DNA of 64,000 nt from Sphagnum magellanicum (GCA_021904315.1 CM038916.1:17815897-17879896), one strand, 5' to 3'; counted from the stretch's first letter, positions 1-13,469 are shown. The notes: generated by a model from the letters alone, not told the origin. Translations and numbers: made by a program.

Positions 1-1079
1 TATGTTTTTTTCAAATTATGCAGTATGTGTGATGTTAGCATGCACTATTGGTGAATTGGATGGAACTATAAGAATTTCTCTCCACAAGTTTATTGTTCAT
101 CTACAAAACCATGTAATAATAAGATAAAATGACACTTGGAAGTTAGGAAGTCATGGTTTAATGTGAATAGGGGAGGTGAAATCAGGTTATTATATTGTGA
201 AGGATGTTCAATGTTGTCCAAATCTTCTTGTTGAATTGTTGACAATTGGATTGGAATATTACACTCAAGAAATTTGGAAATTTGGAAATTTGTTTATCTA
301 TATATTTACCTACGTAAATGGTTCACCTACCTACCTAGCTTAGGTTTTAAAATTTAACTTAAATAAAAATAAGTAGGTAGGTAATAGATGCCTACCTTAA
401 CTTACCTTGTTTAGGCCTCCATTGCCTAACCTAGCCTCATAGCATGGCTAACCTATTCAACCTAATTAGGTTAGTAGGCTATTAGCCCTACCTACCTACC
501 TAGTCTAGTTTAGCTTACTAAACCTACTTAGCCTACCTACTAGGTAATAACAACCTTTTTCTAACCTTCTTACTAACCAATAAATGAACTTGTACATTTT
601 GGATTGCAATAGCAATATAAATTTGTCACATGGCATTTACCCATCTACATGTAGTTGCAAATATAGTTGCAAAAGCAATTTGATTATCAAGTATCAATGG
701 ATGTCACCTATATGCTCACTTTCCATCAATCTTTTCATCTAAACTTATGGTAATCACAAATTGTAATTGCATGTATGACCAAAATTTGAATCCATAATAA
801 CATTGTAATCACATATGGGATTACAAACATTTATAACTATGGTGATACGTAGGATTATTATAAATGTACTAGCAAAGTCTAAAGAATGAATGGTTTGTAT
901 TTGCATTAAAAAATATTATTTCAAATGAATTTATATTGATTTTTTTTCATTGCTTAATGTCTATCAATTATTAGGAAAGTGGTTATTGAAGCATATTATC
1001 AATGGAAAGTCCAATTATCCATAATTGAAAAATATAGGTGACAGATGGGCAAGACTTGTGTAAGTGATCATTGTATCTT
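1..1079. other. Gene-free AT-rich stretch with a TAGG-type tract
   Basis: I see no credible coding region here. Bases about 294-570 are dominated by permutations of the 4-mer TAGG/CCTA on both strands, such as acctacctacctag and gtaggtaggtaa, mixed with taggtta words. The rest is unstructured AT-rich DNA. The same tetranucleotide flavour returns at least five more times in the window. Confidence 0.6.
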
Positions 1080-2120
1080 CAAATACGATTACACATGACA
1101 ATTTGATTTCTTAGCAAAATTGGGTTTCATAAAAACTGCAAGTCCAAAACATGCCATTTTTGAAAAATCATGCAAATTACACCAAATTTCATATGTAACA
1201 ATTACAAACCATTTATGGCTATTTTTATAGCATTCATAAGGTGTAATCCAATTGTATGGAAGCCTAATCAATGTGCACACAATGTGTTGAACAATTTTTC
1301 ATGCTTCTAAATTTGGCTTATACATGTCATGGATCACCTTCTTAAATGACATCTTGGTTGAATTGTCCACAAAATATTCTACATCCCAATCTTCACCTCA
1401 TTCTTCACCCTATATGACATTTGTGCTTGTCCACTAAATATGCTTCAACCCTCAAAGTTGTTTGGTGTTGTTTGGCCATTTGTCGAAAGGAATTTGTAGT
1501 TCCCAATTTTTTATAAACAAAAAGCAATTTTGGGGCCACCCACCAACACACTTTCCTTGTGTTGGTGGCATCTTACTCCTTGGTAAACCCATACAATGAT
1601 GGTGTCATGTTTTGCAAGTGGACTTCATCCCAATTGCAAATGCCTATGTACACAACATTTAATTTATTTGATAGAAAATGCAACATAATGTTATCCTTGA
1701 ACAAGTCATGCAAAATTCCAAAATGATGTATTGCATTCATAATGTTTATGAATGTCCATGCCAACTTCACACAATTTTGCTTAAAGGCAACAAGTTGTGT
1801 TCACCCTTCCATATTTGGCCCCCTTGCTACAATAAGGTTCAATTATCCATAATGGGGGAGTAGTTTGTGTTGTAATCCAACAATAATTGAAGAGTTCCCT
1901 TGTTTTGGACCATAATGTGTAAAGCTTCCATGACTTTTGCATGGATGGTGAAGAATTTAAGGACACCTAGATGTTCACATAGGTGGGCCAAAACTTCCAA
2001 CAAACATTACTTATGTGCTTCTTACTTATCATCCATCTTAGGTGTCTTCCCCACCAACTCAATGGTGATTGGGAAGTTTTCAAACTTTTTTATTTGCACC
2101 TCATGCACCACACCATGACC
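1080..2120 (-). pseudogene. Decayed protein-kinase-like gene fragment
   Basis: No intact reading frame spans this stretch. The minus strand near 1573-1770 reads GILHDLFKDNIMLHF, which resembles the kinase catalytic loop (H-x-D-x4-N) with one residue lost. It is followed by VVYIGICNWDEV, positioned like the DFG segment, and then TPSLYGFTKE. In a neighbouring frame the similarity seems to continue as CWWVAPKLLFVYKKLG, which resembles an activation-segment APE region. The piece therefore looks like a kinase C-lobe relic. Upstream parts of the same strand (about 1780-2120) also look protein-like but I do not recognise them. The family assignment rests on motif spacing only; it could be a transposon-captured gene fragment or a decayed host gene. 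Confidence 0.45.
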
Positions 2121-2440
2121 ACCTTGATTGTCTCCACTTGAAAATGGGAACACATTTGCTTTAAACCATTAAACTAAAATGCTCATGGAGTAAACCATTG
2201 TATTCATGGTTCAAACCACTATACAACGTGGGTGTATAATTTTTTTAAAAAACTCAATGAATAGCCACCAAATAAGGTGTTAGATGGTTTTTGGGTCATC
2301 AAGTTGCCATGTGATTTGAACCACACCTTAATCCACTGTACTTATGATCTAACTGATTATAGTGGTTTTCTAACAATACAATGAAAATTGATGGAATGTA
2401 TAGTGACCTTGGATATAGTTTCTAATAGTGTAATATTAAA
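2121..2440. other. Gene-free stretch
   Basis: AT-rich with several aaaccatt/aaccacta words, some in inverted orientation. I can define no gene and no clear repeat unit. Confidence 0.4.
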
Positions 2441-2800
2441 ATGATAATCTACTATGATATCATTAGTTTATGAACTAAAAAATCAATATGGATAAAAATC
2501 AATTTTTAAAATATATATATACATGTTAAGATATTATAAATTGAAATCCACCCAAAAATGATTATGATATTGACATTTGAAAATAAGGCTCATTTTAGGT
2601 CATTCAAAAATCCATAACTCTTTATTTGGTATATATATGTTTTTTATTTCAAGTTGGAAATCTAAATATAATCACAAATTTGGTATATTGTTTGTTTTAT
2701 GGCATGTTAACAACATGTCAATGCATGATACTTTACAAAAAAACTACAATGTGATGCAAAATTAAGTTACCCTATCTTAAAACCACCCCTACATATGCAC
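2440..2800 (+). repeat. Dispersed repeat, uninterrupted copy
   Basis: This about 350-bp segment matches the sequence on both sides of the solo LTR at 13849-14668. Shared words include cacccaaaaatgattatgat, ggctcattttaggtcattca, aatctaaatataatcacaaa and a common end with ttaccctatcttaaaaccacc against cttactttgtaaccacc. It serves as the unoccupied version of that insertion locus. I see no terminal inverted repeat and no coding potential, so the superfamily is unknown. Confidence 0.65.
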
Positions 2801-2829
2801 ACACTTCAAATGTCATAAATGTCAAAAGG

Positions 2830-3560
2830 AAAGGCATGCAACAAATGTTTTCAATTGCTTCAAATGTTAAGGGGCCCAACTATAAATGCTTCTAACAAGT
2901 TGTACTTTGCACTTCTTTTGACAAAGAAAACATCACAAAGATTTGCAAATTCCTCAGGTTCAACTTCATTTTCAAATTCAACAACAAATTCTTCTATTAA
3001 CTTTGAAACTACCTTGCATGCACCTATAAGGTGAAAAGGTCTAGAACATCCAATCATTAAATCATGTGGCCAATTAAAAACAAGTAATCTTGTCTTTTTG
3101 CACCTTTGACATGTGCAATTAATGGCTAACTTCACCTAATTTGACCAATTTTGGATGTCCTTCGATAGTTAAAATTTGCATTAGTTGCTAGATACACATG
3201 AATAATGCTGAGATAATGTCGCAATGTTCACTATGTTATTCCCTAATCCAAATATTATAATCCCAATTCTTTATTTGATAATTCAAAAAGTTGAGGAAAG
3301 GCCTCATTCCCAACTCACAAAAATGTCATAATGGCTTTCTCCAAATATTTTTACTAACAAAAATCAATTCATCAAGGTGGTCAATTTGTAACCAACATCT
3401 ACAAAATGCAACGAAAACTCTAATATTTGATATATTTTTTTCCATAATTGTGGCTTTTACTCTACACCTTGGACATTCACAATGATATTGTTGCTACCAT
3501 ATCCTCCGAGTTCAAAGAGACATCACATATAAGCCATTAACACTCGGTTCATGCTACACA
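2830..3560 (-). pseudogene. Decayed coding remnant with a CxxC motif, unknown family
   Basis: The minus strand of 2860-3135 gives an open stretch of 91 codons containing CTCQRCKKTRLLVFNWPHDL and then an acidic helix-like part (EEFVVEFENEVEPEEFANL). The CxxC pair followed by basic residues could be half of a zinc site. Protein-like text continues upstream to about 3560 in shifting frames. I do not recognise the family. It lies just upstream, on the same strand, of the kinase-like relic, so both may come from one longer ancestral gene; this is inference. Confidence 0.35.
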
Positions 3561-3848
3561 CCAACATAATTAACCTTTAGAGTTGAAATTTCCATGAAAG
3601 TAACTATAATAAGGAATTGTGAAAAATATAATAATTGCGAGAGCAACAAGAAGGGATGTATGAAGATAAACAAGTATGCAATGTTAACAAACAAGAATAT
3701 GAAAGAAAAATTATGTGAAAGGAAGTTAGCCCAATTTGAAAGCAACAACTTAAAAAATTGGCTTGCTTGCAATTGACCAAATTGGAGATTAACAAGATTA
3801 GAAGCCAAATGCCAAGAACAAGTAGACACAAATAATACTTATGACAAT

Positions 3849-3881
<33 letters not shown>

Positions 3882-5474
3882 CACTTTGAGATCAATGACA
3901 AGAAGAAAAAGAAAAGATAGCAGACCATCCAAAACTTGTACATAAAGTTTCATGAAAGGGATAAACAAAGAAATTTCTAATTTGGAAAACTTATCTAGAT
4001 GACACTTTCATCTAGGTTGAACTCATTTACAAATGTCATACTTGAGTAAAGAGGAAACCATTGATATAGATAACCATCCTTTAGCGCATGACATTTTAAG
4101 GTAGCATTCAAGAAAAGATCCAAAGGGAGAAAAAGTGTGCAACAATGTGGTTTGTTGATCAAGTCAATTCATGCCTCTATAATGTTGAAGCAAAAGCTCA
4201 AAAAACCTTAGATACCAATAGGAAAATCACCAATTTTCATAAATGTAATAAGTTAGGATTTTGAAAAATAACCTCAGCCATTTTTTTTTGCCATGGTGGA
4301 GGTGGGCCCAAGTACCATATTTTTTTATCAAGTAAAAATAGGGGGTGAATATCATAAATCTTGGATTTGCCAGGGTGGAGCAAACGATAAAACTTTCACA
4401 AGTTCACCTTTAAATGTTATATTCTTGTATAATTAGTCAAGGAATTAAAAATTCTTTGGACAACAATCAAAAGACCAACCAACACCATCTAAAATTGTAA
4501 CCTCCCAAACCATGGGGTTTTCTATGTTGTTTTTTGTATTATCAAAAAGATTTCAATAAAACAATTTGCATGAATTTTTTGACTACATAACATTTTGGTT
4601 CCAAAAATCAATTTTTAAAAATTGAATAGTTTTTTCACAATTGGGTTTTTTAGAAGTTGTATCCATTAGACCGTTGAAAAGATTTGTTTTATGATCTATT
4701 TTTATATTCTATATCTTAATAGGTTGTGACAACTTTTATGGGTTTCTAAAAAGTTGTATGTCTCAAAGCCTTTAAGAGCTTTGTGTTTTTAAAAAAAATT
4801 CATAGGTTGTGGCGTCTTTTATAGTATGATAAAAAGACATATGGACATAACTTTTTCTTCTTCCGTTCCTAAACTAACTATAGTTTTTTCATAAGAATTT
4901 TGAAGTTAAGCCCATTTCAATCAAAATAATATGAGGTTTAATATGTTTAGGTGAATGGCACAAGGACCCACTAATGTCCATGGATAATAAGATATTGATA
5001 ATTAATAATCATGGTCAAAGAATTAAGCATGAAGGGGGGGGGGGGGGGGGGGGGGGGAGGGATCACCAATTTAAAAACGTTGAAAAAATTTCATCACATT
5101 TCCACTTGGATTTTAAAGGGGTAGGGGGGAGAGGGGGCTCAAGGTGGGCATTTTTCTTATTATTTTTTCACATTTTGAATAGGTTCTACAAACATATTTC
5201 CATTTAATGTTAAATCCCACTTATAATGCAACATCAAAATTTTGAAAGGGAAAAAAAAACCCACCTTGATAAAATTTACCATTATTTAATCAAATAATTA
5301 TTTTCAAGATTATAAAAGAACCAGATAAATAGTTAATTAGGGATTGTTCACATTATTCCTAAAATTATTTTCCAAACTATGTGAAATGTGATTTTCTTTT
5401 GCTTTAAAACATTAAACTAAAAAATCAATAAAATATAATGTTTGTTGAAGGCCTACATGGGCTACCCCTCTACC
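3561..5474. other. Gene-free AT-rich stretch with a (TA)n run and a poly-G run
   Basis: No coding region or RNA gene is visible. There is a (TA)n microsatellite at about 3852-3880 and an uninterrupted run of 24 G at 5034-5057, followed by a G-rich stretch up to about 5145. The rest is low-complexity A/T DNA. Confidence 0.6.
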
Positions 5475-6075
5475 AACCTCCCTTCAAACCTCCATAAATC
5501 TTTGCAACTAGTGAGTCTTCAATTGCCATGTACCTTTTAGGTTTTAGGTGATTAAAGAAACACAACTCTTCAATTCATATATCTAACATAAATTGCTTGA
5601 ACAAAATGAAAGAAAATTGTATCAACTTCCCTTATAACCTCCATAAATCTTTACAATTATTGATTCCTACTTGCCATGCTTATTTTTAGAACTCAACCTA
5701 TGTTTAAAGGATTGTACAACTATTCAATTCTCACATCCAAAACAAATAGCTTGATCAAAATTCAAAAAAAAATTACCAACCTTGATGGAATGTCTATAAA
5801 TCCTTGCAATTATTGACTTTTCAATTGCCATGTGTCTTTCTAGAACTCTACCTATGTTTAAGGAGACCCAACTCTTGAACTCTCAAATCTAAAATAAATA
5901 ACTCAAAGAGCACCAAAAGAAATCGAGATATCAAATTTTTTGGAACCTTTGTAAATCCTTATAATATTGACTCTTTGATTGACTATGTCTTTTTAAATCT
6001 CTAGATGGTAAAATAAACACAACTCTTCGATTTTCAAATATAAGATAAATAGTTGAACAAAGATGAAAGAAAACT
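5475..6075 (+). repeat. Tandem repeat, about 150-bp unit, four diverged copies
   Basis: Four successive blocks begin near 5475, 5625, 5785 and 5935. Each carries the order: cctccataaatcttTgcaa, attgactcttcaattgccatgt, cttttTaga with actcaacctatg, acaactcttcaattctca, and a closing aaataaatagcttgaacaaa. Copies differ by substitutions and small indels, so the array is old. No ORF is conserved between copies. Confidence 0.7.
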
Positions 6076-7250
6076 AAGAAGAAAAGAGGGGCTTATAGTT
6101 GAAATGAAGAAGGGGGATAGAAGGAAGAAGGGGAAACAATGGGGAAAACAAAAGGTGGGAAAGAAAAAGAGGAACTTGAACAAGGGAAAGTGGGAAGTAA
6201 GACATTAATATTGTTAGATAAATTAAATTGTATGCATCTATGAGAGGTGAGTGATAGTGATTTGTATGCAAAGTTTGCAACTAAGAAAACAATTGACAAG
6301 GGTTTAGAACATATCCAATAAAAAATGCAATAATTATGACAAAAAACAAAGAAGACAAAACATTGAAGGGTGTAACATTGCAAATTACAAATCAAAGTGT
6401 GTGCACTATAAGTTGAACAAGATCATTCTTGCTTCCTCCCATGAATCCCTAGACAATTATTTACATTGTACTGTCCCATTGTCATTTTTGTGTGCTCGGT
6501 ATCATGTCTCAATCTCAATAACACAAATGCATTCGAAAAATCTATAAGTTGGTTGGTTCATGCATGAATTCCACAAATAAATGATGATAAAATTCAATTA
6601 TTGTTGTTTCAACAATGGATAGATTGACAATCTATTGCATCAGTTTGAACCTTTGAAATGGTTCAAAATCTTGATGCAATGTTTTTCAATAAAGTCACAA
6701 TTCAAAGTTTCTAATGAACTTTAAGTCTAGGAATAACCATCTTTTGAAGGTTTTCAATATTGTGAAATATTTTCCTATTATTTCCCCATAGAAGTTTGTA
6801 AGAACTTATTGCATCACAAACACGTAAAACATCATAATCTCTTTCACAAACCACTAACTTGTTATAATAACTACCCAATATGGGTGGTTATGTATCTACG
6901 TTTTTTACAATTTAACCTTGCTTGATGCTTGTGGAATTGATGCAAAATAAAGAGAAGCAATGCATCCCACAACAAAATTCTCCAAATGTAACCTTGAAAT
7001 CTGATGCAATGATATATTGTTATCATAAAATGTTTTTGTTGTTGCTCATGAGTCATAACAATCTGAAATGGGGTTCCAATTTCCACAAGTGGGTACTAAT
7101 TCCCTTTGTTCCATGCTAACCAAATTATTTCACATTCCGCCAACATTGTAGTAGTTTGGTTAATTACATTGTTAACAAAATGTGAAAGCCATTTGGTATG
7201 TGTTGTGTGTCCACTTTTATTTGTTACTAAGACCTAGCCATAAAACATAA
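6076..7250 (-). pseudogene. Possible decayed coding remnant, unknown
   Basis: Minus-strand translation gives several stretches of ordinary amino-acid composition, such as FMITIYHCIRFQGYIWRILL near 6990-7030, that pass from frame to frame without a shared family signature. The composition is more protein-like than the flanking DNA, but I cannot name a product. It may equally be chance in AT-rich DNA. Confidence 0.2.
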
Positions 7251-9840
7251 AATCTTTCATGACCGCAAATTAAAAAAATTAGTTGATTTAATCCCATATT
7301 CAATTCCAAATTAGAAAAATCAAGTTGTATTAATGTTCTTTTTTTTCAATTTTGTGATATTGCTCAAGTGACAAGCATCTACAAGTATATTTAACCAAAT
7401 TTGGCAATATTTAAATTATGAAAATAAAAAATCTTAAATACCATTTCATATTGGAAGCAAATTTTGGCAAATAAAATTCTCATTTTTGGAGATTTTTCTT
7501 CAAAAACATGGAGTCTGCAACATAATATTTCTTTTTCAAAATATATTTCACAAAATGGTGAAAATTTGCTATAAAAAAATCAAACAATTGCACCATTGGA
7601 CTAAAAATTGTCACAAGTCAAATAAATAAAAAATGTTTAATCTGGATTTTAAATGGTTTATGTGTAAGATTTTCATTACCCCCTCACCATTATAAATGAG
7701 AAAAAACGTCCATTATTGTGGAATAATGTCTTCATTTGTAGTTTAAAGTAGCAACTAAATTTGCTTTTATTATAATTTCAATTTTCTCTAGCTAGTTATC
7801 TTTTGTTTCTTTTCAAATTATAATACCTAGACATTGGTCAAATATATTGTTTTGTCATAATGTAAATGTTTGGTATATATTTGAGGCTCACCTCTATTCA
7901 GGGGTGGGTAATTTCTTTGAAGTAGGTTCAAAAAGGTATATGCAAAACCCACTAAGGAACTTGTCACATTTTGCATTGCATTTGGTTATGATGGATTTGT
8001 TTAAACCTATCATTGTGTTTAACTGATAATTTATATCCATCCTTGTAATTTCCTTTCCATTTATTTCACTAGTTATGTTCAACAAGACTCTTATTCTATT
8101 CCCTTGAAGCCTTTATGGATTATGCCACTATTTGCTAGTATAGGAATGTCTTAACCATTACTAAAGGTGTAGCAAGGTTTTCTTTTTGATTTTTGTTTAT
8201 TTTTCCTTTAGGATGTTTTTGACCTAATGTGTTCATCTAAGTTATACTAGTCCTCAATTGCCAAAGTGCCACAATTATTAAAAAAACACCCATGTTCCAA
8301 ATTACCTTATCATTTTCACTATGTCTCTCACATTTCCACCCATGGGATTATTGTAGCATAAATGTGACCAGGGTTGCCCTCAATTTATGTTGCAATAAAT
8401 CCCCAAAGTTTTTGGGATGATTTTCCCTCAAACCAAAATGAATTGACATGTTAACTTGGCATTAATCTTGAATTTAATGTTCTCAATGATAATGTGTTTG
8501 AATAATGTTTAATTCATTGAAAAATTAATTCATATTCAACCCATCAACTTTTTTTTCCCACCATTCCAAGTTAATGAATGAAAACCAACTGCTTACACAT
8601 CTTTTCATAAGTTGATTAAATTAATGAATTCTACAATCTTTTTAAATTGTTGGAGCTTGTTGATTAATCATCAAAATAAATGGGCTACAAATCAGCAAAT
8701 TATCATATATGTGGCCTCAACCCAAACCATTGCTAAACATTTTCCCACATATGAATATAATTGCCCTTTGCTTTGTTGTTGAATTGATTTTAATAGGGCA
8801 AAATAAAAACTTGCATCACATTATTGTATTGTGTGAAAATTATTCCGAATCTCCAAACGTGTTTTGGTTAATATGAAAATAAAATGATTTCTCTTGTAAG
8901 TTGTCTTAAAACATGTGCAAACTTGGAATTAACTTGAAATTCTTAAATGATTTGTCCCCATTCATCCCTCTAGGTGAATTCTTAAATTCAATCAAAAGAT
9001 TCACACTATGATTAAATAACTTAAAAATGTGAGCGATGGTTGATCACTCCCAAAGCCACTTCACTTAACCAAAAATTTAACTTAGGCAACAACATCCACC
9101 TTGACCTTCAAGGCTCCATAATCTCTAGTGTAAGTCAAATATTGTGCAATTGGATATGAAAGCATCAACATTTTCCTAAACTCAACTTCTTTCATCAACA
9201 CCAACATTCACATCCAAAGTGCACCCATCTATACTTAAAGGTTTTTCTTAAAGGTTTGCATTTATGAATCACAAGTATGATGTAGTGGATGATATCCACA
9301 TTTACAAACCTTCAAAGAAATGTAGTCATCCAAATGGATGAAACTAATATATCTTCAACAATCGTCCACTTTTGTCCACTTCTTATATTTTGCGAGAAGT
9401 CCTTATGGACATTCATTTGACATTTTCCAATGTGGAAGCCATAACACAACTTCCATGAATCTTCCTTCTTTATCTATGAATGTGAAAAATACACCCCAGT
9501 TTAGATGTGACTTGGCCCACATTAATTTGGAGTACAATTCTATAACTTAGCCTTATTCACCTCCATTTCCATTTTTTGCATTTTCACATTGTGAAAAAAA
9601 AATTGAGTACACAAATACACATTTTACATAATTTTTAAGTTATTCACAAATTAATATAACTCAAGAGCAAAACCTTGGGTTTCCCTAAAACTAAAGACAC
9701 CAATCAAAATGCAAGATGAGATTATGCCAAAGAATAAAAACCAAAAAAAAAAATTCTTCTCAACTCAATGTGTTTTGATTTTTAAATTTTTTTCATGCAT
9801 CTACATGTCCACTTAGGAGCTTACTTATGTTATGGAATAT
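7251..9840. other. Gene-free AT-rich stretch
   Basis: Nothing supportable as a gene. A weak protein-like trace exists on the minus strand at about 9340-9550, including GVFFTFIDKEGRFMEVVLW. It is too short to classify. I found no microsatellite or tandem array of note. Confidence 0.45.
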
Positions 9841-10290
9841 CTTAAGGGATTACACAAAGCTTACTTAAGGAGTTAGCTAGGGTTTTTAAACTCAAAGGAT
9901 ACCTAAGATTACTTATGGAGCTACCTCGGCTATATGAGAAGACACCTAAAGGTCTACCTAGATTTATTTTTTAATTCTATATTTTTCCCCCTACCTTGGC
10001 TATATGGGGAGACACCTAAGGGTCTACCTGGGATTAGGATTTAAGTTATCAAATTTCCTTTGTAATAGTTTTGTAGCTATATAATAAATTCATTAAACTC
10101 CACAACATGCTAATGTTCATCAATATTTCAAAACAACATTCACATTTTTGTTACAGATGGTGTTATTAGCTTCACCTAAGAAACCTTTATTGCTTTTCAA
10201 CATGTTCACTAAAAAAATGATTCTCTCAATCCATTGTACATTTATAAAATAATCAAACCATAGATGAAATGTCTTACCAAGAACCCCACA
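9841..10290 (+). repeat. Short direct repeat of about 45 bp
   Basis: The sequence ggctatatgagaagacacct followed by aaaggtctacctagatt (about 9928-9965) recurs as ggctatatggggagacacct followed by aagggtctacctgggatt (about 9998-10035). The spacing is about 70 bp. The remainder to 10290 is featureless. Confidence 0.55.
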
Positions 10291-10800
10291 AATTAAGTAT
10301 TAACATTTACAAAAGACATTCAAAATATACAATATGCATGCTTTGAAATGAACACAAAGTATAAATAATACAAAAAAAAATGCAAGACATATGCAGTACA
10401 ATAACAAGTACATGCCAACTATCAAATGCAAAAAGACACTCAAAAAACATGTTACACATACTTTGGTACAACACCTACTATAAAAACTACAAAAACAAAT
10501 TGATTAGTACATAGAGTACAACATAGAAGTATACCAAGTATTGGAATTTGCAAAAAGACATTCAAAAAAATATTATGCATACTTTGATTATAGCACTTAG
10601 TATAAAAAACACAAAAAAAGATTGATTAGTACAATATATTAGTGTGCCAACTACTATGATTTTAAAAATGACATTAAAACAACATCACACATAACTTGAA
10701 TACAACACATAGTCTATAAAGTACAAAAACATTTTGAACACTATGTTGCATTACAACAAAAAATATGACAATTCTCTACATTTGCAAAACCAATATAAAA
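10291..10800 (+). repeat. Tandem repeat, about 115-120 bp unit, four or five diverged copies
   Basis: Each copy has the order: caaaaagacattcaaaa, atgttaCacatactttg, acaacacctaGtataaaaa, ctacaaaaacaaattgatta, gtacaacatag, and accaagtattg. Copies start near 10310, 10430, 10550, 10665 and possibly 10770. Divergence is high. No conserved ORF is present. Confidence 0.65.
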
Positions 10801-12099
10801 AACACAATATCAATATACTTGAATGTTGTTGAATGCATTCATAGTAAAAGGAGCCAAGGATTGCATGTACACACATAAAATCTTACACCCCCATGACTTT
10901 GAAGAATGATTACATGAGTTGTAAGGATTATAATTTGATAAAATCACTTTCAAATTGTTTGTATACTTATGAATTTTCATGACAATGAATTTTGTGCAAT
11001 TTCAATATGTTTCATTAGTCATAAAATGTATAGTAAAAATTGGACAATTTGATGTGTATAAAGTGTTACAATTTTGAATGCCCTTTATCTTATGTAAAAC
11101 CAAACTATTAATTTTGAAAATTTATGGATGACCATATATTGATGATTTCATGGTATGATTAAAAATTTGAATATATGTTTTATTTTAATTATTCACAATA
11201 GTCCTTTTTTAATGTCTATATGTGCTTTTGATCATTAAAACTACATAATTTGAAAAACTTCCTCAAATAAAAAATATATATTTTAGTATAAGCAAAAACA
11301 AGGTTGCATTTTCATGAATATTGAATGTGTTATATAAGATAACTTTTTTTTTTGGTGAGTATATTCTGATCCATTTGGAATGATGTTAAAAAAGGTATGT
11401 TTGATAAACTCAATGTATAATGTATCATTTGAAGGTTTGAAACATATTATTTTAAAACTATTGACATGTTTACTTTTGTTGAAATCTACACATTTGATTT
11501 ACTCGAAACTTTATCATTAAAATAATAGATTTAATTACATATTATTTGAAAATTCATGGAAACGCATGTTTTTGAAGTTGGCACTATCATCTTATAATGG
11601 GCCCTATCCAAAACATAGAGGCCATGTTTCAAACTTGAAAAAACATAATCCTTAGAGAGGACTTGAACCTAGGGTTGATTCATTCCTTTTACTATGAATG
11701 CACTTTATTGCAAAACATTCTTAGCATAGTTATGACATTCTTCATTTTGCACATTAAAATTCTTTAAAATTCTTCATTTAGCACCTTGTCATAACATTCT
11801 TTACCCGCGAATGTTTACCAAATTACACTAGTTGATCTATAAATTTTTAAAAAATTCTTTAAAATTCTTGCTTCTTTGGGCTTCCATAACATTCTTGCAC
11901 CAAGAATGTCATAACTATGATTCTTAGTACATGCAAGTATCTAATGTACATGAGATGTATTATTAAGTGGTGATGTATAGTCTTAAAACCACTACATAGT
12001 ATGAGTAAAAAGACTTGAAAGCATACTTCATTATTAAGAAAAAAGTAGAAACAACAAACAGTATGTGTATGTTGTAATGACATTAAATAGGTCAATAGA
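10801..12099. other. Gene-free AT-rich stretch
   Basis: I see only a local repeat of ttctttaaaattctt (three occurrences near 11760-11870). No coding region or RNA gene is supportable. Confidence 0.45.
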
Positions 12100-13220
12100 T
12101 AAATAGATGAAAATCAAATTGCTAGGCACCACATCTACAAGTCATAAAGTAAATAAAGTACTAGAAAGTAAACAACTTATTGACATTGGGGCAATTTGCC
12201 AATGCAAGTTGCCTTCATAAATTAAATTGATGTAGGTGAACTTCCTCACAACCTTCAAATTTTTCTTTTTCCAACATTTCCTTGTCAAAAACCCAAAGCT
12301 CTTATACCATTTAAGGGACATCATGGTCTTATAATGAAAATTAGCACACTAGTTATTTTGTTTGAAATGAATCCAAGCACACCAAGGATGGTACACATGC
12401 CTACAAATAAAAACTATGATGTCATTTTGGGGGAATCCACATGAACAAACAACAAGGTGTAATTTTCAAAAAGCTTGGTCCAAGGTCGAATTGGACCTTA
12501 GGATTATAGCATGGATGTGAGTGTAGGGTTGAACCAATACCATTTTTCATGAGAGCAAAATTTTGCTCCCTCAAAGAAAAGTATTATGGCTCACAAAATG
12601 CCCTCCTTTGCTCAAGATCCTTAAGTTCAATCTCTTTCAAATCTAGTTCCACTTAGAGCTTTTTGTATTGAACTACATGTTTGATGCTCATATTCCTGAA
12701 ACATTTTTCTTGCATCCTTTGATGAATCAATGCATCTGACTCCAACTTCAACTTTTCAAAAAGGTTTTGGTTGGGTGGAAATGGGAGAACCCAAGATGAA
12801 TCATGGGACACTTCCCCTACTATGATGACATGTTCCTCCATTTCCAATTTTTTTGTTTTCTCAATTTCTTCAAGAAAACTTGCTTCAATAAATTCCATCA
12901 TCATGCACATAGTATTAGACTAGTCCAACATTTTTGGCTTTTCTTTCTTGACCCATTCAACTTGTAACTTGGAGGTTTTAAATTCCATTGATGCTAGTTG
13001 CAACAATTGGGGCACCTTAGCTAATAACTTCTATTTGCACTCTTTTCTCAACTATGATTGGTTGTTGTCATGGGGTGCATTTGCCACCTTTGAATATGTT
13101 GCCTTTAAAGCAAATTCCCCTTTCATAGCAAAAACAAAAGATATTGATTTGTTACTTAACATAGTTCTTCAAACTTGCTACCACATTTTCATGATATTAT
13201 GGAATGTACAAATATGATAA
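12100..13220 (-). pseudogene. Decayed coiled-coil plus RING-like zinc-finger gene
   Basis: Reading the minus strand from about 12910, an 85-codon open stretch is rich in E, K and L (FLEEIEKTKKLEMEEHVII) and is probably a coiled coil. Further down, at about 12360-12440, another frame reads CSCGFPQNDIIVF and then ICRHVYHPWCAWIHFK. This gives a C-x-C-x12-C-x-H-x2-H-x2-W-C-x3-H arrangement typical of a metal-binding RING/PHD-like module. It is followed by EMLEKEKFEGCEEVHLHQFN at about 12225-12285. The order coil, zinc module, second charged helix suggests one ancestral gene that has since decayed. I do not recognise the exact family. Confidence 0.45.
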
Positions 13221-13469
13221 AATATATCTAAGGCTTAAACATTAATAAAAAAAGAAAGGCGTAGTACTTTGCTAAAAGAAAACATTTATGGCAACAACAC
13301 CCAATGTAGTGTCAAACACAAGAAGTAATTCAAGATAATCTAGAAAAAAAGTGGACATTCTAATGCTTATAAAACACTATAAAAATTAATAAAGTTCAAA
13401 TAATTTTGAATCACACAAATGGGTGTATGCACTCTAAAGTGTCTCATTTTTTATGGATGTTCCACTCCT

